From: a virus
DNA: 62,533 nucleotides
IMG/VR virus record: IMGVR_UViG_3300036861_000520
Coordinates: 1-62,533 of that record
Strand: one strand, 5' to 3'
Position numbers and translations under genes: made by a program. Below, piece by piece: positions 44,423-54,389 of this stretch (position 1 is the first letter of the stretch; each line of letters opens with the position of its first letter). The notes beneath the pieces are model-generated. The model was given only the letters and a program-made list of their open reading frames with translations, had not been told where the DNA came from and did not search any database.

Positions 44423-46734
44423 GGCGCCACCAGCGAGTATGCCACGAGCCCGTTCGCCGGCACTGCCTCGAAGTTGACGTAGCCGTGTGGATCAGTGGTC
44501 TCCGGTGCAGTGGCGGGCGACGTCACTACCGAGATTGACGGACCAGCCCGCACGCCTTCTGCGGAGAGGAGCGCCTCTAGCGCCCCGTGTCCGAGCACCT
44601 GACGCGTGTAGATCGCAAACGTTGCACCGGCGGCTGGCCACAGTTCCCGCACCATTGGGTTCGCCTGCGGATCGCAGCCCGCACCCGGCACGAATTGCTT
44701 ACCGCCGATCTCCGGCCGGAGCCACTGGGCGAGCTCCGGTCCCAGCGAGTTGCCGAAGCCGTCCTGGTTCGCCGCCTCATACGCCGCGCTGTCGTAGACC
44801 GCGGACCACCCCTCGATCTGATCCAGCCAGCCCACGAACTCCTCTAGCGAGAGCTGCGCGTCGAGGATCGTGCCGGTGCCCGCCCCCGTCAGGTAAGAGA
44901 ACGCCCGCACCGCGCGCCCGTCCTGGGAGAACAGCTCCGTGCAGGCGGTCCGGTCCCCGAGGTTGGACATGCAGGCCGCGCCGTTGTGGGCCGCGTGGAG
45001 CGCGTCGTAGTCCTCGCGCTGGACCGGTGCCCCGAAGTCAAGCTTGAGGTGCGCCACTCCCGGCCCGCCGTGCGCCGCGGGTGACGCCTCGGACGAGAGC
45101 GAGAACCGCTCCATCGTCCACAGAATGGCGTTCGTCTCCAGCGTCAGGAGCACGTCATCGACCCGGCCGAGGTAGAAGGGCGCGTCCGTCGAGAGATTCA
45201 CATCCACGCCGTTGACGCTTGCCGTGGTAGGGAAGTGCAGATCCACCAGGTGATTGACCGTGACGCCGGCCATGTCGGCGGTGAATTCGTAGGTGGCGAC
45301 AAATGGGATCTGGCTCACCGCGAAGGCGTTGGGACGCGAGGAACCTGTCTCGTGGTTGTCCGTCACCACGGCATAGACGCCCCGCACCCGGAGCGTGGCT
45401 GTCGTAGAGGCCACATCCGACGGTTGGGCAAGCCTGATCCACAGGTAGGCATACGAGGACCAGTCCCAGACATACTCGCCTGCTGCGTGCTTCGTGCGGC
45501 TCTCCAGATCCGGGTTGAAGCTCGGCTCCGCGTGGCCGAGCGTGCCGACCCCCAGCCACTTCCGCCACGCCGGTGCATCCGTGCCCACCGCGCCGAGCGT
45601 GAGCGACCAGGAAGAATCGATGCCAATGCCCAGGACCGGGGAGCCGTCCGGCACGATGACGGACAGTTCCGCGAGCAGATCCACCGCCACCGGCAGATAG
45701 CTCTGCCCGCCGCTGGTGGGAGCCTCGAGCGCCGGGTTAGCCCAGATCAGCACCTGTAGATCGTCGACATCCCAGGGAACCGTCTGATCAGCGGCCCAAT
45801 CGGTATCGATCGTCAGCTTCTCGTTGCCGGTGAAGACGGCAGCATCCCACGAGACCTGCCGCAGGTACAGCGTGCCGGTGTAGGGGCAGACAATGGTTCC
45901 GTTGTTCTCGGTCACCACTTCCGCGGCCGTGGTCACGCCGTTCGTGGCCTTGAGCACGTCCACATCGTAAGCCAGCGCCCAGGACGGCTGGAACCCCTGT
46001 GTGCCGCCACCCGTCCCCGAGCCGTTCGCGCTGCCGGAACCCACTCCCAGCAAGATGCCATCATCCAGCCCAGAGGTATCTACCGACACGCCGTTGATCG
46101 TCATTGAACGGAACGTGGCTCCTGAATAGCCGAATGGGCGGCCTGCCACGGCTTCAAGAATACAGCCGAATACCACTGTGTCATACAAGCCACGCTCCAC
46201 AGGCGTCATTCCTGGGTTAGGTGTCGTCTGCCAGCCTGCGTTCCAGCCAGGCCCCATCCCAGTTGGGTTCCACCAACCGGTGACGGCACTTGCTGACCCA
46301 AGCGACGTTTCCCGCTTCGTGTTCTCGTCACCAAACCATTTATATGTAATCTTATAATGCTGTGCAAACTGTGGATACTCCGTCGTCCCGATCAGTTCGA
46401 TCCGTACCCCGAGCCGCCACGGTCCGGTAGTCTCCGCGAAGTCCAGATCCTGCGTCATTTCGCCTGTGCCGTCGTGGCACTGGTAATCGATGAAGTCTAC
46501 GAGCGTAGACACGCAGAATTCAGGGATGCTGGCATAAGCGGAATGGCTGGTGAACTGATCAGGTGGGAAGTTGGGGCAGAGGACGGAGTTATCGATGGAC
46601 GCGGTCCCGATCAGCGTCCACGAGCCGATCTTGAGGCTCTGCTGGATGGTGTGCATCAGGAGCCGGACCGTCGCCGTGGTGGTGACGCTTCCGGTGATGC
46701 CCGTATCCACATACCCCGGCAGGGCGAGGCTCAC
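44419..46734 (-). CDS. large tail/tip structural protein
   Basis: 771 residues, beta-rich and low in Lys (YLRQVSWDAAVFTGNEKLTI, ATLRVRGVYAVVTDNHETGS), with a Gly/Ser-rich linker near 235-250 and a C-terminal helical part (LSLEEFVGWLDQIEGWSAVY). Follows the baseplate hub candidate and precedes the propeller protein, so a baseplate wedge, upper fibre or tip protein is likely. Family not recognised. Confidence 0.7.
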   Translation of the reverse strand: MSLALPGYVDTGITGSVTTTATVRLLMHTIQQSLKIGSWTLIGTASIDNSVLCPNFPPDQFTSHSAYASIPEFCVSTLVDFIDYQCHDGTGEMTQDLDFAETTGPWRLGVRIELIGTTEYPQFAQHYKITYKWFGDENTKRETSLGSASAVTGWWNPTGMGPGWNAGWQTTPNPGMTPVERGLYDTVVFGCILEAVAGRPFGYSGATFRSMTINGVSVDTSGLDDGILLGVGSGSANGSGTGGGTQGFQPSWALAYDVDVLKATNGVTTAAEVVTENNGTIVCPYTGTLYLRQVSWDAAVFTGNEKLTIDTDWAADQTVPWDVDDLQVLIWANPALEAPTSGGQSYLPVAVDLLAELSVIVPDGSPVLGIGIDSSWSLTLGAVGTDAPAWRKWLGVGTLGHAEPSFNPDLESRTKHAAGEYVWDWSSYAYLWIRLAQPSDVASTTATLRVRGVYAVVTDNHETGSSRPNAFAVSQIPFVATYEFTADMAGVTVNHLVDLHFPTTASVNGVDVNLSTDAPFYLGRVDDVLLTLETNAILWTMERFSLSSEASPAAHGGPGVAHLKLDFGAPVQREDYDALHAAHNGAACMSNLGDRTACTELFSQDGRAVRAFSYLTGAGTGTILDAQLSLEEFVGWLDQIEGWSAVYDSAAYEAANQDGFGNSLGPELAQWLRPEIGGKQFVPGAGCDPQANPMVRELWPAAGATFAIYTRQVLGHGALEALLSAEGVRAGPSISVVTSPATAPETTDPHGYVNFEAVPANGLVAYSLVAP

Positions 46735-46934
46735 GTGGTGAAGGTCCCAATGATCGTGTCGATACCGACGAGGTACTTCCCGGTCTGGTCCAGGATGTCA
46801 CCCTCGCGCGGGTTGATACCCGCAAGCCCTGCGGCTCGCACAGGAAAGAGTTCTTCCTGCCGCGCCCCATGTGGCCGTGCACGTCGCGCACTCTCGCGGA
46901 ACGCATCACGGATGCGTTCTTCTTCGTAAGCCAT
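46731..46934 (-). CDS. small protein between tail genes
   Basis: 67 residues from ATG 46934. Charged helix (YEEERIRDAFRESARRARPH) followed by a small beta module (DILDQTGKYLVGIDTIIG). Overlaps the next gene by 4 bases. Unknown. Confidence 0.65.
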   Translation of the reverse strand: MAYEEERIRDAFRESARRARPHGARQEELFPVRAAGLAGINPREGDILDQTGKYLVGIDTIIGTFTT

Positions 46935-46935
46935 G

Positions 46936-49530
46936 TCAGACCCCAATCCCTGGATAGTCCCCGGCCGTCAGACTGGCGACCACCGGGTTACCCGCCGCAT
47001 CAATGGGCGGAAGCTTCTCGCAGGTTAGTGTCGTGCGCCAGACGTAGGTCCCAGATGCTCCGGTTCCGCGGCCGAGCAGTTCCCACCCGAGGTGTGTTAC
47101 CAGGTGGTCGCCCTTCACCGTGCCTTTAAGCTTTACCACCCGGCCGAGTTCGACTTCGTTCGGGCTGAACTGCCACGGAGCGATGGGCACCCGTATCTGC
47201 CAGCCCTGCTCCCGTCGCCCCAACCGCCGCAGGAGATACCGCGCAATCTGTTCCGCTGCGCCCTTCCCTACAGCCAGTTTCGCGACGATGGTGAGGACGC
47301 GTTCTTCTCCGAGGAAGTCCGCTGGATTGGAGAGATCCGTCCAACTGGTCGTGTTCTTGTCGATTGCGTGGAACGGTCGGTCAGGGTCGCCCTTATTGCC
47401 CTTCGGGTCCTTCCCAGTCACTCGCACAGAGTTGCAGACCATCGGATTCACGTAGCGTTCCGGTGACGCCTCGAAGCACTGGCCCGGGACGCTGGCGGTC
47501 GTCGCTTCGGCGTGGGTGCGGTAGATGGTGGCGGAGACGAAATAAGGCTCGCCGTTGAGCAGCGCCGTGATGATATCTGGGTGATACCGGATCTTCGTGC
47601 CCACCTCGTAGAACTGCCAGCCACGCCACTCTCTCGCGACCCGCTGGCAATATTGGATGCGGTGCTCCGACCAGTCCGGCGCCCAAGGGTCGTCTACATC
47701 CTGACCATCCGCTCCCACCAACTGATCAGGGGTGCCAGGCAGGCGCGCGATCTCGGTGCCGGAATAGAGATCGGTGTGGAAGGTAAAAAACGCCGTATCG
47801 GTCACGTCGAACCCCGACTTCTTCAGGGCGTCCTTAATGGCGAAGTCGTGCTCGATCTCTCCGCCCCCATCCGGGTTGACGATGGTAGGAGAGAACAGCC
47901 ACTCCTGATCGAGCCGCTGGAGCAGGCCGTGTGTCTCCAGGTGGTATCGCCGCCACGGCGCCGGACCGGTCCCGGAAGCCTCGGTGAGCAATTCGACCAG
48001 TGGTGCTTCGTGCATCCACCCACGCGCCAGGACGGTCATTGTGAGCGGGTCTGCATCGCCTGGGTCATCACGCAGGACGTGGACCCCATACTGCTCGCGA
48101 AGGTCCAGTCCGTTGAAGGCGAGCAGGCCGAGGTCCGGTTCCGTCACCTCGAAGCTGATGCGCTTCCCTAATGGCTCACGCAGGCTCATTTCAACCTTCA
48201 GGTTGGCAAACTGCGTATCATCGAGCAGCAGAGGGTCGGTGGCACGCGTAGTCCGCTTGACTGGAAACTTCACGGTCACGAACTTGATCTGCGGGGCGAG
48301 GTAAGGCGCGCCGTAGCGAGTGGAACCGGGCTCCAGAGTGACGACGAAGGAGCCCTCGAAGTGTGTGCCGTCCGAGTTCCAGATGATGCCGGCTTCGTCC
48401 TGAAGCGCGAACTCCAGCGCCTCATCATCGTCATTCAGGATCTCATTAATGCTCGTCGGTGTGGTGATACGTGTCAGGTTGGAGAGGTCGGCGTCGGTCG
48501 GATGCATCAACCTTAGGATGTTAATCGTCGGGTCCTCGTTGGGCTTGTAAAGCTCACCGAGGGAGAACATCTTAGGGATAGTCCCGCCGACCGCGAGGAT
48601 GCCGGATTGGATGTCATCCGTGCTTGCCCGGTCATATCCGACCACCTGAACCTGGAAGCCGAACGCGCTTTCGGTTGGTGCGGCCCACCACCAGGAAGCG
48701 GTTTTGAAGAGGAGCCCTGGGTTGCCGGTATCGGAGTCCCGCAATGCAAAAAGTGCGCTCTCGCCGCGGAAGACATCCACAAAGAGGTGGTCGAGACCGA
48801 CAGGATGCATCGCAATCTGGTACTGCCTCGGCGTGATGGATGGATCTGGGATACCCGCCCTCGGCGCGTCGATCCCTTTCCCGAGCTTCACGGACTGCAG
48901 CAGTTCCCACGTTTGACGAGTGCCATCCGGGCTCCGCAGGATGTGCAGCGCCGGCCCGTTGACCAGGAAGGCTAGGTCCGAGAACCCGAATACGGTCCAG
49001 TCATAGGGCTCCGGGTATTGGATGAGTTTGATGAACGGGTGGAAGTCAGCCTTGCCAGAGAGCGGGTGTCCGGTGGGTGTCTCGGACGCAAACGCAATCG
49101 TCCGCATCGTGGTCGGCATGGCGAGGTTCGCCGCCGCGCCCATCGCAGCGAAGTCGGTCGAGTCGAACGGCGCGGCCGTGGCGAGGACCTGCACCTCTAC
49201 GGCCTGGTTGTTATTGTAGGACGCCCCGGCCGGAGTGCGGGAGAGTTCGTATTCGTGGACGCTGACCCCGCTCGTGAAGGTCCAGTTGATGCGCCTCACA
49301 ACGTGAAAGAACATCCGGGGATCCTGATACCAGCCCGGCCGGTGATGGAGCGGCGCCGGCAGGAGCCAGTTGCTCCCGGGTGGGTTCCAGAAGGCGTTGT
49401 AACCCGTCCCGCCCTGCTGGGTGTTCAGGAGCTTCGCGAGTTGCGCCCCGGTCAGGAGCCGATCCCAGCCCGGCTCCTCACACCGGTCGTAGTCCTCCGG
49501 GTCGAGGTAGATATAGACCCTACCCGCCAT
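46936..49530 (-). CDS. putative baseplate hub / tail-associated protein
   Basis: 864 residues. Position directly after tape measure and a small membrane-segment protein is that of distal tail/hub genes. Mixed beta domains (VHEYELSRTPAGASYNNNQ, GSFVVTLEPGSTRYGAP), and a late IRVPIAPWQFSPNEVELG segment reminiscent of hub domains that recur in phage tail proteins. No enzymatic motif seen. Assignment by synteny. Confidence 0.65.
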   Translation of the reverse strand: MAGRVYIYLDPEDYDRCEEPGWDRLLTGAQLAKLLNTQQGGTGYNAFWNPPGSNWLLPAPLHHRPGWYQDPRMFFHVVRRINWTFTSGVSVHEYELSRTPAGASYNNNQAVEVQVLATAAPFDSTDFAAMGAAANLAMPTTMRTIAFASETPTGHPLSGKADFHPFIKLIQYPEPYDWTVFGFSDLAFLVNGPALHILRSPDGTRQTWELLQSVKLGKGIDAPRAGIPDPSITPRQYQIAMHPVGLDHLFVDVFRGESALFALRDSDTGNPGLLFKTASWWWAAPTESAFGFQVQVVGYDRASTDDIQSGILAVGGTIPKMFSLGELYKPNEDPTINILRLMHPTDADLSNLTRITTPTSINEILNDDDEALEFALQDEAGIIWNSDGTHFEGSFVVTLEPGSTRYGAPYLAPQIKFVTVKFPVKRTTRATDPLLLDDTQFANLKVEMSLREPLGKRISFEVTEPDLGLLAFNGLDLREQYGVHVLRDDPGDADPLTMTVLARGWMHEAPLVELLTEASGTGPAPWRRYHLETHGLLQRLDQEWLFSPTIVNPDGGGEIEHDFAIKDALKKSGFDVTDTAFFTFHTDLYSGTEIARLPGTPDQLVGADGQDVDDPWAPDWSEHRIQYCQRVAREWRGWQFYEVGTKIRYHPDIITALLNGEPYFVSATIYRTHAEATTASVPGQCFEASPERYVNPMVCNSVRVTGKDPKGNKGDPDRPFHAIDKNTTSWTDLSNPADFLGEERVLTIVAKLAVGKGAAEQIARYLLRRLGRREQGWQIRVPIAPWQFSPNEVELGRVVKLKGTVKGDHLVTHLGWELLGRGTGASGTYVWRTTLTCEKLPPIDAAGNPVVASLTAGDYPGIGV

Positions 49531-49720
49531 TTAGCCACCGCAGGACGATCACGCGGAGCAGGTTAAACGGGTTCGGGAACTCACCATAGACGACCCAACA
49601 GCCGACGTAAGCCGCCAGAAGAAGGACCCAGATCAGAGCCATCCGCACCTGCCGTTGATTGCGCCGGATGACCTGGGGGGAACGATACCCCGGCGGCGGT
49701 CCCGCCATTCGCCTCATCAT
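49520..49720 (-). CDS. 66-residue membrane-segment protein
   Basis: ATG 49720 overlaps the tape-measure stop. Basic N-terminus (GYRSPQVIRRNQRQVRM) and one hydrophobic helix (ALIWVLLLAAYVGCWVVYG). It could be a tail-associated membrane-penetrating peptide or a late membrane protein. Confidence 0.65.
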   Translation of the reverse strand: MMRRMAGPPPGYRSPQVIRRNQRQVRMALIWVLLLAAYVGCWVVYGEFPNPFNLLRVIVLRWLNGG

Positions 49721-51222
49721 GTGATCACCTGCCTGAGCGTCGCAACACCGACCTGTTGCGCGCCGGGGACCGTCTTCGTGTCGAATGCGGTGCCGCGCCG
49801 GAGCGCCTTCAATTCGTCCAGTTGCGCCTGTAGCAGCGCGGTCTGCTTCTGCGCCTCGGTCTGTGCCGGAGACTTCGCGGGATCCGCTTTGCGTGCGTCT
49901 TCTTGTCCGAGGTAGGTAGAGAGGACACCGGCGATACCACCGACCGCAACCCCCACGGCTGTTCCGATAGGCCCGCCCAGTGACCCAACCAAGGCCCCCA
50001 TCGACGCGCCTTCCAGGCCGGCAAAGAGCAAATCCTTTGTTTCCTGCCCGCCCGGCACGTTCTTGGGCGGGAGCATCTGCACGCCTATGGCGCCGAGTTG
50101 CGCGATGGTCGCGACGCCGCCCGGCGACTTCAGGAACCCGCCCGCCCGCGACAGGAACCCGCCTCCAGCCGCGGCCGCTGCCCCTGTGCTGCCTGCGCCA
50201 ATGATCGGAGCACCTGCAGCAGTGAACCCTGGAGGCGGGCCCGCCTGAACCCGGTTCATCTGCCGGGCAACATTCCCCAGCGCCCCGGCCTGGGTGTTCG
50301 CCGCTGCCGCGGCCTTCAGTGTCTCGTTCGTCAGGCGCGCGTTGGCCCCGGCGAGGTTCCCTGCCTGGATGACCGACCACGCCAGCCGGCCCGAGACCAC
50401 GAGCAGCGCCACGGCCGCCGCGCCGGCCCCCAGCGCAATAGCCCCGAACACCTCGGGTGGCGCCTTCGAGAGCGCGTTCGTGAAGTGCGACACGCCCTGC
50501 ACGAGGCTGTTCAGCGGGGCGAGCGCGCCCCCGATGCCTTCCTGGATGTTGTGCATGTCGGTATTGATGGCCTGGAACGCACCCCCCATCGAGGCGCGGA
50601 ACTTCTCGGCCGCCGGTCCGCCCTGCGCGTCCAGTGCCGCAGCAATCAACTTCACCCGGCCGGCGACGTCGGAAGCCTTGAAGGCCACCTCATCGAGGAT
50701 GATGCCAGAGCGCCGCAGCGCCGTCGGCTCACCGGTCTGGACAGCTTTCCCGACCTGGTTACTCACCTGCTCCGCCGTCAACCCGAGCGCCTTCAGCGCC
50801 TCGGTCGCATTGAGGATCGGCAAGACGAGTGACTCTGCATCGCCCTTCCCGACCTGGAAGGTGCCGAGAATGCCGGCCAATGAGGCAATCTTACCGTCAT
50901 CGATGCCGGTGAGATCGGAGAGGCGCGTGGAGAACGCCTGCAGGTCGTTGACCGGGAACGCGCCCTTGAAGTTGTCGCTGGCCCGCTGGAAGCTCGCCGC
51001 TTCATCGTCCGCCGCGACGGCCGCCTGCCCCAGCGCCGCGATGATCCCCAGCCCGGCAGCACCGGCGCCGATCGCCATTCCGAGCTGCTTGCGCGTGAGA
51101 TCGTCCAGCTTGCCGCCGAGGATGCCCGCTGCCGCCGCCGCCTGCCCGAACCCGGCGGTGTACTGGCCGAGGCCGACCAGGTCCAGCCGGGTCTGTAGGA
51201 TGTCCTCGGCGACAGCAGGCAC
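49717..51222 (-). CDS. tape measure protein (short)
   Basis: 501 residues. Helical, Ala/Gly-rich with several long hydrophobic stretches (LGMAIGAGAAGLGIIAALGQ, APPEVFGAIALGAGAAAVAL, IGTAVGVAVGGIAGVLSTYL) and coiled-coil parts, typical of tape measure proteins; N-terminal FGQAAAAAGILGGKLDD. It sets tail length and may insert into the host membrane. At about 1.5 angstroms per residue a tail near 75 nm is expected, short for a siphovirus. Confidence 0.82.
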   Translation of the reverse strand: MPAVAEDILQTRLDLVGLGQYTAGFGQAAAAAGILGGKLDDLTRKQLGMAIGAGAAGLGIIAALGQAAVAADDEAASFQRASDNFKGAFPVNDLQAFSTRLSDLTGIDDGKIASLAGILGTFQVGKGDAESLVLPILNATEALKALGLTAEQVSNQVGKAVQTGEPTALRRSGIILDEVAFKASDVAGRVKLIAAALDAQGGPAAEKFRASMGGAFQAINTDMHNIQEGIGGALAPLNSLVQGVSHFTNALSKAPPEVFGAIALGAGAAAVALLVVSGRLAWSVIQAGNLAGANARLTNETLKAAAAANTQAGALGNVARQMNRVQAGPPPGFTAAGAPIIGAGSTGAAAAAGGGFLSRAGGFLKSPGGVATIAQLGAIGVQMLPPKNVPGGQETKDLLFAGLEGASMGALVGSLGGPIGTAVGVAVGGIAGVLSTYLGQEDARKADPAKSPAQTEAQKQTALLQAQLDELKALRRGTAFDTKTVPGAQQVGVATLRQVIT

Positions 51223-51225
51223 GGC

Positions 51226-52101
51226 TTACCCCACCCCCGCCAATTCGCGCTCCGGCGTGAAGGAACACTCGGCCGGCTCGGCGTCTTCCGGCGGCAGCCC
51301 CAGGACCATCCGCATCAGTGCCAGATCACCCGCTCCCAGCGGCGTCCCGCGCCGCGTCATAGAGCAGACGGAGCTCACGAAGTCCGAGAACGCGCTCCGT
51401 ATCGAGGCGGGCGGTGAGTCCGTGTTCCACCGCGAAAGCAACGTCTCGCCCCAACTCCCCATTAAGCCGAAAAAATCCGTCAGCGCCTCTTTCATCTGTG
51501 CCGCTTCGCTCTGGCCGTTGGCGAGCCGGTCCGAAAGCTTGGCAATCTGCTCCGCTGCCTCGCCCCACCCCGGATTGAGGCGCAGCGCATCCGCGTCCTC
51601 GGGCTGGAACACACGTGGCGAGTTGGGCCCCGGCCCCTGTCGGCACACCCAAATAGCCTGCCAGACGTGAGTGCGGAAGTGCGTCTGGATCTGCAGGTCG
51701 TGAGCCACATACTGCGCCCCGACGGCATCGAGCGCCTCTTTGAACGCGCCGGCCTTTCGGAGTTCTTCGGCAATCCGCAGGTTCAGGTCCAACCGTTCCG
51801 AGATGGAGAGCGGGTGCACCCACACCCAGGATCCGTCCGGCATCACGTAGCGTTCAGCGCGGTTCTCCAGCGGCTGATAGAGCGAGTTCCGGTCGAAGCA
51901 GCCTGTCAGGCCCGGTGCCGTGGTGGCTGTGGATGCTGCGATGGGTGCGGTAGGCCGGAGAACCGCATCCTCGCGCCGGCCGTTCTTCGCGAGATCCACC
52001 AGGTAAGCCTGTCTGGCAGCCCAATCGTCAGCCGCGATACCGTCGAGCTTCGGATCGTAGAATGCCTCACCCTGCGTCTCGTGCGGCGGTGCTTTTGCCA
52101 T
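51226..52101 (-). CDS. putative tail assembly chaperone-like protein
   Basis: 291 residues from ATG 52101 (GGAGG upstream). Helical (SISERLDLNLRIAEELRKAG, EAAEQIAKLSDRLANGQ) and located between tail tube and tape measure, the place of tail assembly chaperones. The usual frameshifted two-product arrangement is not visible. C-terminal LALMRMVLGLPPEDAEPAE. Confidence 0.6.
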   Translation of the reverse strand: MAKAPPHETQGEAFYDPKLDGIAADDWAARQAYLVDLAKNGRREDAVLRPTAPIAASTATTAPGLTGCFDRNSLYQPLENRAERYVMPDGSWVWVHPLSISERLDLNLRIAEELRKAGAFKEALDAVGAQYVAHDLQIQTHFRTHVWQAIWVCRQGPGPNSPRVFQPEDADALRLNPGWGEAAEQIAKLSDRLANGQSEAAQMKEALTDFFGLMGSWGETLLSRWNTDSPPASIRSAFSDFVSSVCSMTRRGTPLGAGDLALMRMVLGLPPEDAEPAECSFTPERELAGVG

Positions 52102-52142
52102 TGGCGCGCGCCTCCATTTCGCGCTTTGCTCCAGAGATGATA

Positions 52143-52201
52143 GCACCGGGGAAAGCGGCCTGGAGGATCCGCCGTGTCGGGAGCGACCCTATCCCCGGTG
52201 C
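52143..52201 (-). promoter_or_regulatory. long-range inverted repeat between tail tube and chaperone genes
   Basis: GCACCGGGGA (52143-52152) and TCCCCGGTGC (52192-52201) form a perfect 10-bp stem closing a 39-base loop in the 112-base gap. Not followed by T's; may stabilise the tail-tube mRNA or reduce read-through. Confidence 0.5.
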
Positions 52202-52213
52202 ATTATCCGCCGG

Positions 52214-52612
52214 TTAGGTGGCCGGCGACAGGTCCCAGGTCGGAGCGACGCCTGCCGTGATGCCGCGAATGTGGATCTTGATCATGTCGTCGAAAGCCGC
52301 TTCGATCCGGAACTCGTCCACCAGCATCGTGCCGGACACAATGCCGTTCGTGTCCGCAGTCAGGACCTTGCAGACGAAAGCCACTTTCGTTCCGCGCAGT
52401 GCGTTCGGGATGACGTACGGGTTCGCCACGTCGAGGAACGCGTCAGCCTCGACCACGAACTTGCCGCGAAGGCTGTTGTTGTCCTCCCACACGTCACCAG
52501 CCGCGGTCGCGTTGACATTTACGTCGGTGTCCGTGTAAGTCCACCCGTGGAGTGCCGAGACCGCTACCGAATTCGCCAGGAAGGCGCACAGGCCCCCATC
52601 TCTCCGTGCCAT
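52214..52612 (-). CDS. putative major tail (tube) protein
   Basis: 132 residues, beta-rich (GKFVVEADAFLDVANPYVI, TKVAFVCKVLTADTNGIVSG, IKIHIRGITAGV). Length, strand pattern and position between tail-completion and chaperone genes fit a siphovirus tail tube subunit. Set off from the next gene by a hairpin, as highly expressed genes often are. Confidence 0.68.
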   Translation of the reverse strand: MARRDGGLCAFLANSVAVSALHGWTYTDTDVNVNATAAGDVWEDNNSLRGKFVVEADAFLDVANPYVIPNALRGTKVAFVCKVLTADTNGIVSGTMLVDEFRIEAAFDDMIKIHIRGITAGVAPTWDLSPAT

Positions 52613-52615
52613 CGC

Positions 52616-53107
52616 TTACCCTCCCACCGTATTCGCGGATAGCGCCCGCAGGACGTGCCGCCGCCGCACTTCCAGGATGCGCGCCCGCTTGTTGCTGATC
52701 GCCTCTTCCTGCCACTGGACGGACCGCACGCCAGCACTCACGATGCGCCGGCCCTGCGAGGTGCCCAGCCGATACCGCGGCCCCGCATACTTGACGTTAT
52801 TGGTCAGGATGAGGACCGGCCCCACCACCCGAAAGCCCTCGTTCCGCTTGAGCGCACCGCTCCTCGACCACTGCCCGTGCTTCCCCTTCGTGGTCTTGTT
52901 CCGCACCGGCGCGTTCTTGCCTAGCCGCCGGTTAGCGGACGCCTTCAGCGGGATTGGGACATCGTAAATCTCGCTCTGCAGGATGCGCTTGCACTCGCCG
53001 GAGACCTCCGGGCCCAGGACGCGCGCCGCCTCGGTCAGTTCGCGGACTACCGCGCCCTTCCGCCGGTTCATCGCCTGGATTATGCTTCCCACGTTATGGG
53101 TGATCAT
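52616..53107 (-). CDS. head-tail/tail-completion protein (HK97 gp10-like)
   Basis: 163 residues, basic. N-terminal helix (IIQAMNRRKGAVVRELTEAA), then VPIPLKASANRRLGKNAPVR and VLILTNNVKYAGPRYRLG, matching the NxxxYAxxxE/RxG pattern of gp10-like tail terminators. Located in the connector region. Confidence 0.72.
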   Translation of the reverse strand: MITHNVGSIIQAMNRRKGAVVRELTEAARVLGPEVSGECKRILQSEIYDVPIPLKASANRRLGKNAPVRNKTTKGKHGQWSRSGALKRNEGFRVVGPVLILTNNVKYAGPRYRLGTSQGRRIVSAGVRSVQWQEEAISNKRARILEVRRRHVLRALSANTVGG

Positions 53108-53637
53108 CCGTTCACCAGGTCCCAGGAACCGATGTCGTCTCGCTCGTCCTGCAGTGCCTCTCGCTCGCTCGGCGTCCGGTCGCTGCTCGTGCTCGTGAAG
53201 GTGCTGGAGACCGCCGCCGGCATCGCGAATGGAGTGCTCGCCTGGATGCCCGTAAATGCCAGGTTCACCAACTCCAGCCCTCGGTTTCGCAGCCGTTCCG
53301 ATGCATCCGCAATCTCTCGCGCATCTTCCATCCGAAGCGGCGAGTGGCTCCCTGTGACCTTCTGCACCTCTGGCGACGTGAGCGCCGCACCGCCGATCAG
53401 ATAGGCCACCGCGCGCCGCAGGAGCCCTGCCTGCCGCTGCGTCCAGCCATCCCCGTCGAAGGCGTCCTCACCCACGATCAGGGCCACCTCGCCCTCGGCG
53501 TCCGGTGTGAGAGCTTCCAGCCAGGCCAGGAAGACCGCGGCGGTCGAGTCCTCAATGAACGCGTTGAGGCCCGTCCAGTTGACGATCTCCGCACCGCTCG
53601 GCGCCTGGTAATAGAAGCCCGTCGCTGCCACGATCAC
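53104..53637 (-). CDS. putative head-tail connector protein
   Basis: 177 residues. Central helical block (WTQRQAGLLRRAVAYLIGGA, EDAREIADASERLRNRGLEL) resembles gp6/gp15-type adaptors, which add one ring below the portal. Gene order supports this. Confidence 0.6.
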   Translation of the reverse strand: MIVAATGFYYQAPSGAEIVNWTGLNAFIEDSTAAVFLAWLEALTPDAEGEVALIVGEDAFDGDGWTQRQAGLLRRAVAYLIGGAALTSPEVQKVTGSHSPLRMEDAREIADASERLRNRGLELVNLAFTGIQASTPFAMPAAVSSTFTSTSSDRTPSEREALQDERDDIGSWDLVNG

Positions 53638-53703
53638 CCCTCAAATGCACGGGGCAGGCCGGCTTCGCGCACAGCCCGCCCCTCTGCCTGAATACGACAA
53701 ACG

Positions 53704-54159
53704 TTACTCGTAGCGCGTCAGGATCGCTTTGTTGATCCGCCACTGCGAATCGTTGTCCGCATCTGTGATGTTGCCCCGGAGCCGCACGTGGCTTCCGAGC
53801 AGGTGCATCACGAACACGGTCGAGGCCGTGGTCCCATCCGCCGCCGCCTTCCGCGCGGGAGCCGTGGCCCCGGCCGGCGAGTGGATCAATTCGTTGACCG
53901 CCGCGACCACACCACCTGCCATCGTGCCGGCTGCCGCGCAGTCCCACCAGACCGTTCCACCGTCGAAGCTGGTCTGCAGGATCGGCACGAACGAATCGCC
54001 GCCATCGCCCGCGAGCCCCTCGTAATTGAGATGGAGCACCCAGTTTTTGGTTGGGCACCCCCGAAGCAGGACCGCAGTCGTCACGTCGGTGGTGCCCGGG
54101 GTGACGTTGGTCAACGTGCGAGCCGCCCCACCGAGCAGATCGACGTGCTGCTGGCTCAC
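53704..54159 (-). CDS. beta-rich virion protein
   Basis: 151 residues. Ig-like look (NWVLHLNYEGLAGDGGDSFV, ILQTSFDGGTVWWDCAAAG, HVRLRGNITDADNDSQWR). May be a capsid decoration or neck protein. Followed by a GC-rich hairpin (53650-53690) in a 66-base gap. Confidence 0.62.
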   Translation of the reverse strand: MSQQHVDLLGGAARTLTNVTPGTTDVTTAVLLRGCPTKNWVLHLNYEGLAGDGGDSFVPILQTSFDGGTVWWDCAAAGTMAGGVVAAVNELIHSPAGATAPARKAAADGTTASTVFVMHLLGSHVRLRGNITDADNDSQWRINKAILTRYE

Positions 54160-54389
54160 CGTCTACCTCGCGGCTTCGGCGCCTGCACTGGCTCGGGCAC
54201 CTCGGGCACCTCGGGCTCCTCGACTTCCGCCAGATCGATCACCACGCACGTTCCCCGCTCGATGTGGCCCTGCAGGAACCCGGCGAACCGCTCATCGTCC
54301 GGGAACTCGTACTCACCCGGGCCCCAGGCTGTGAAGCCCGAGGCCCGGTGGTGAAGCCCCCCCGGCGCCATAACGCGGATGCGCGGCAC
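54156..54389 (-). CDS. small head-module protein
   Basis: 77 residues. N-terminal beta part (MPRIRVMAPGGLHHRASGF) with FPDDERFAGFLQGHIERG, and an acidic Pro-rich tail (EVEEPEVPEVPEPVQAPKPR). Similar small proteins are found between capsid and connector genes. ATGA overlap upstream. Confidence 0.65.
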   Translation of the reverse strand: MPRIRVMAPGGLHHRASGFTAWGPGEYEFPDDERFAGFLQGHIERGTCVVIDLAEVEEPEVPEVPEPVQAPKPRGRR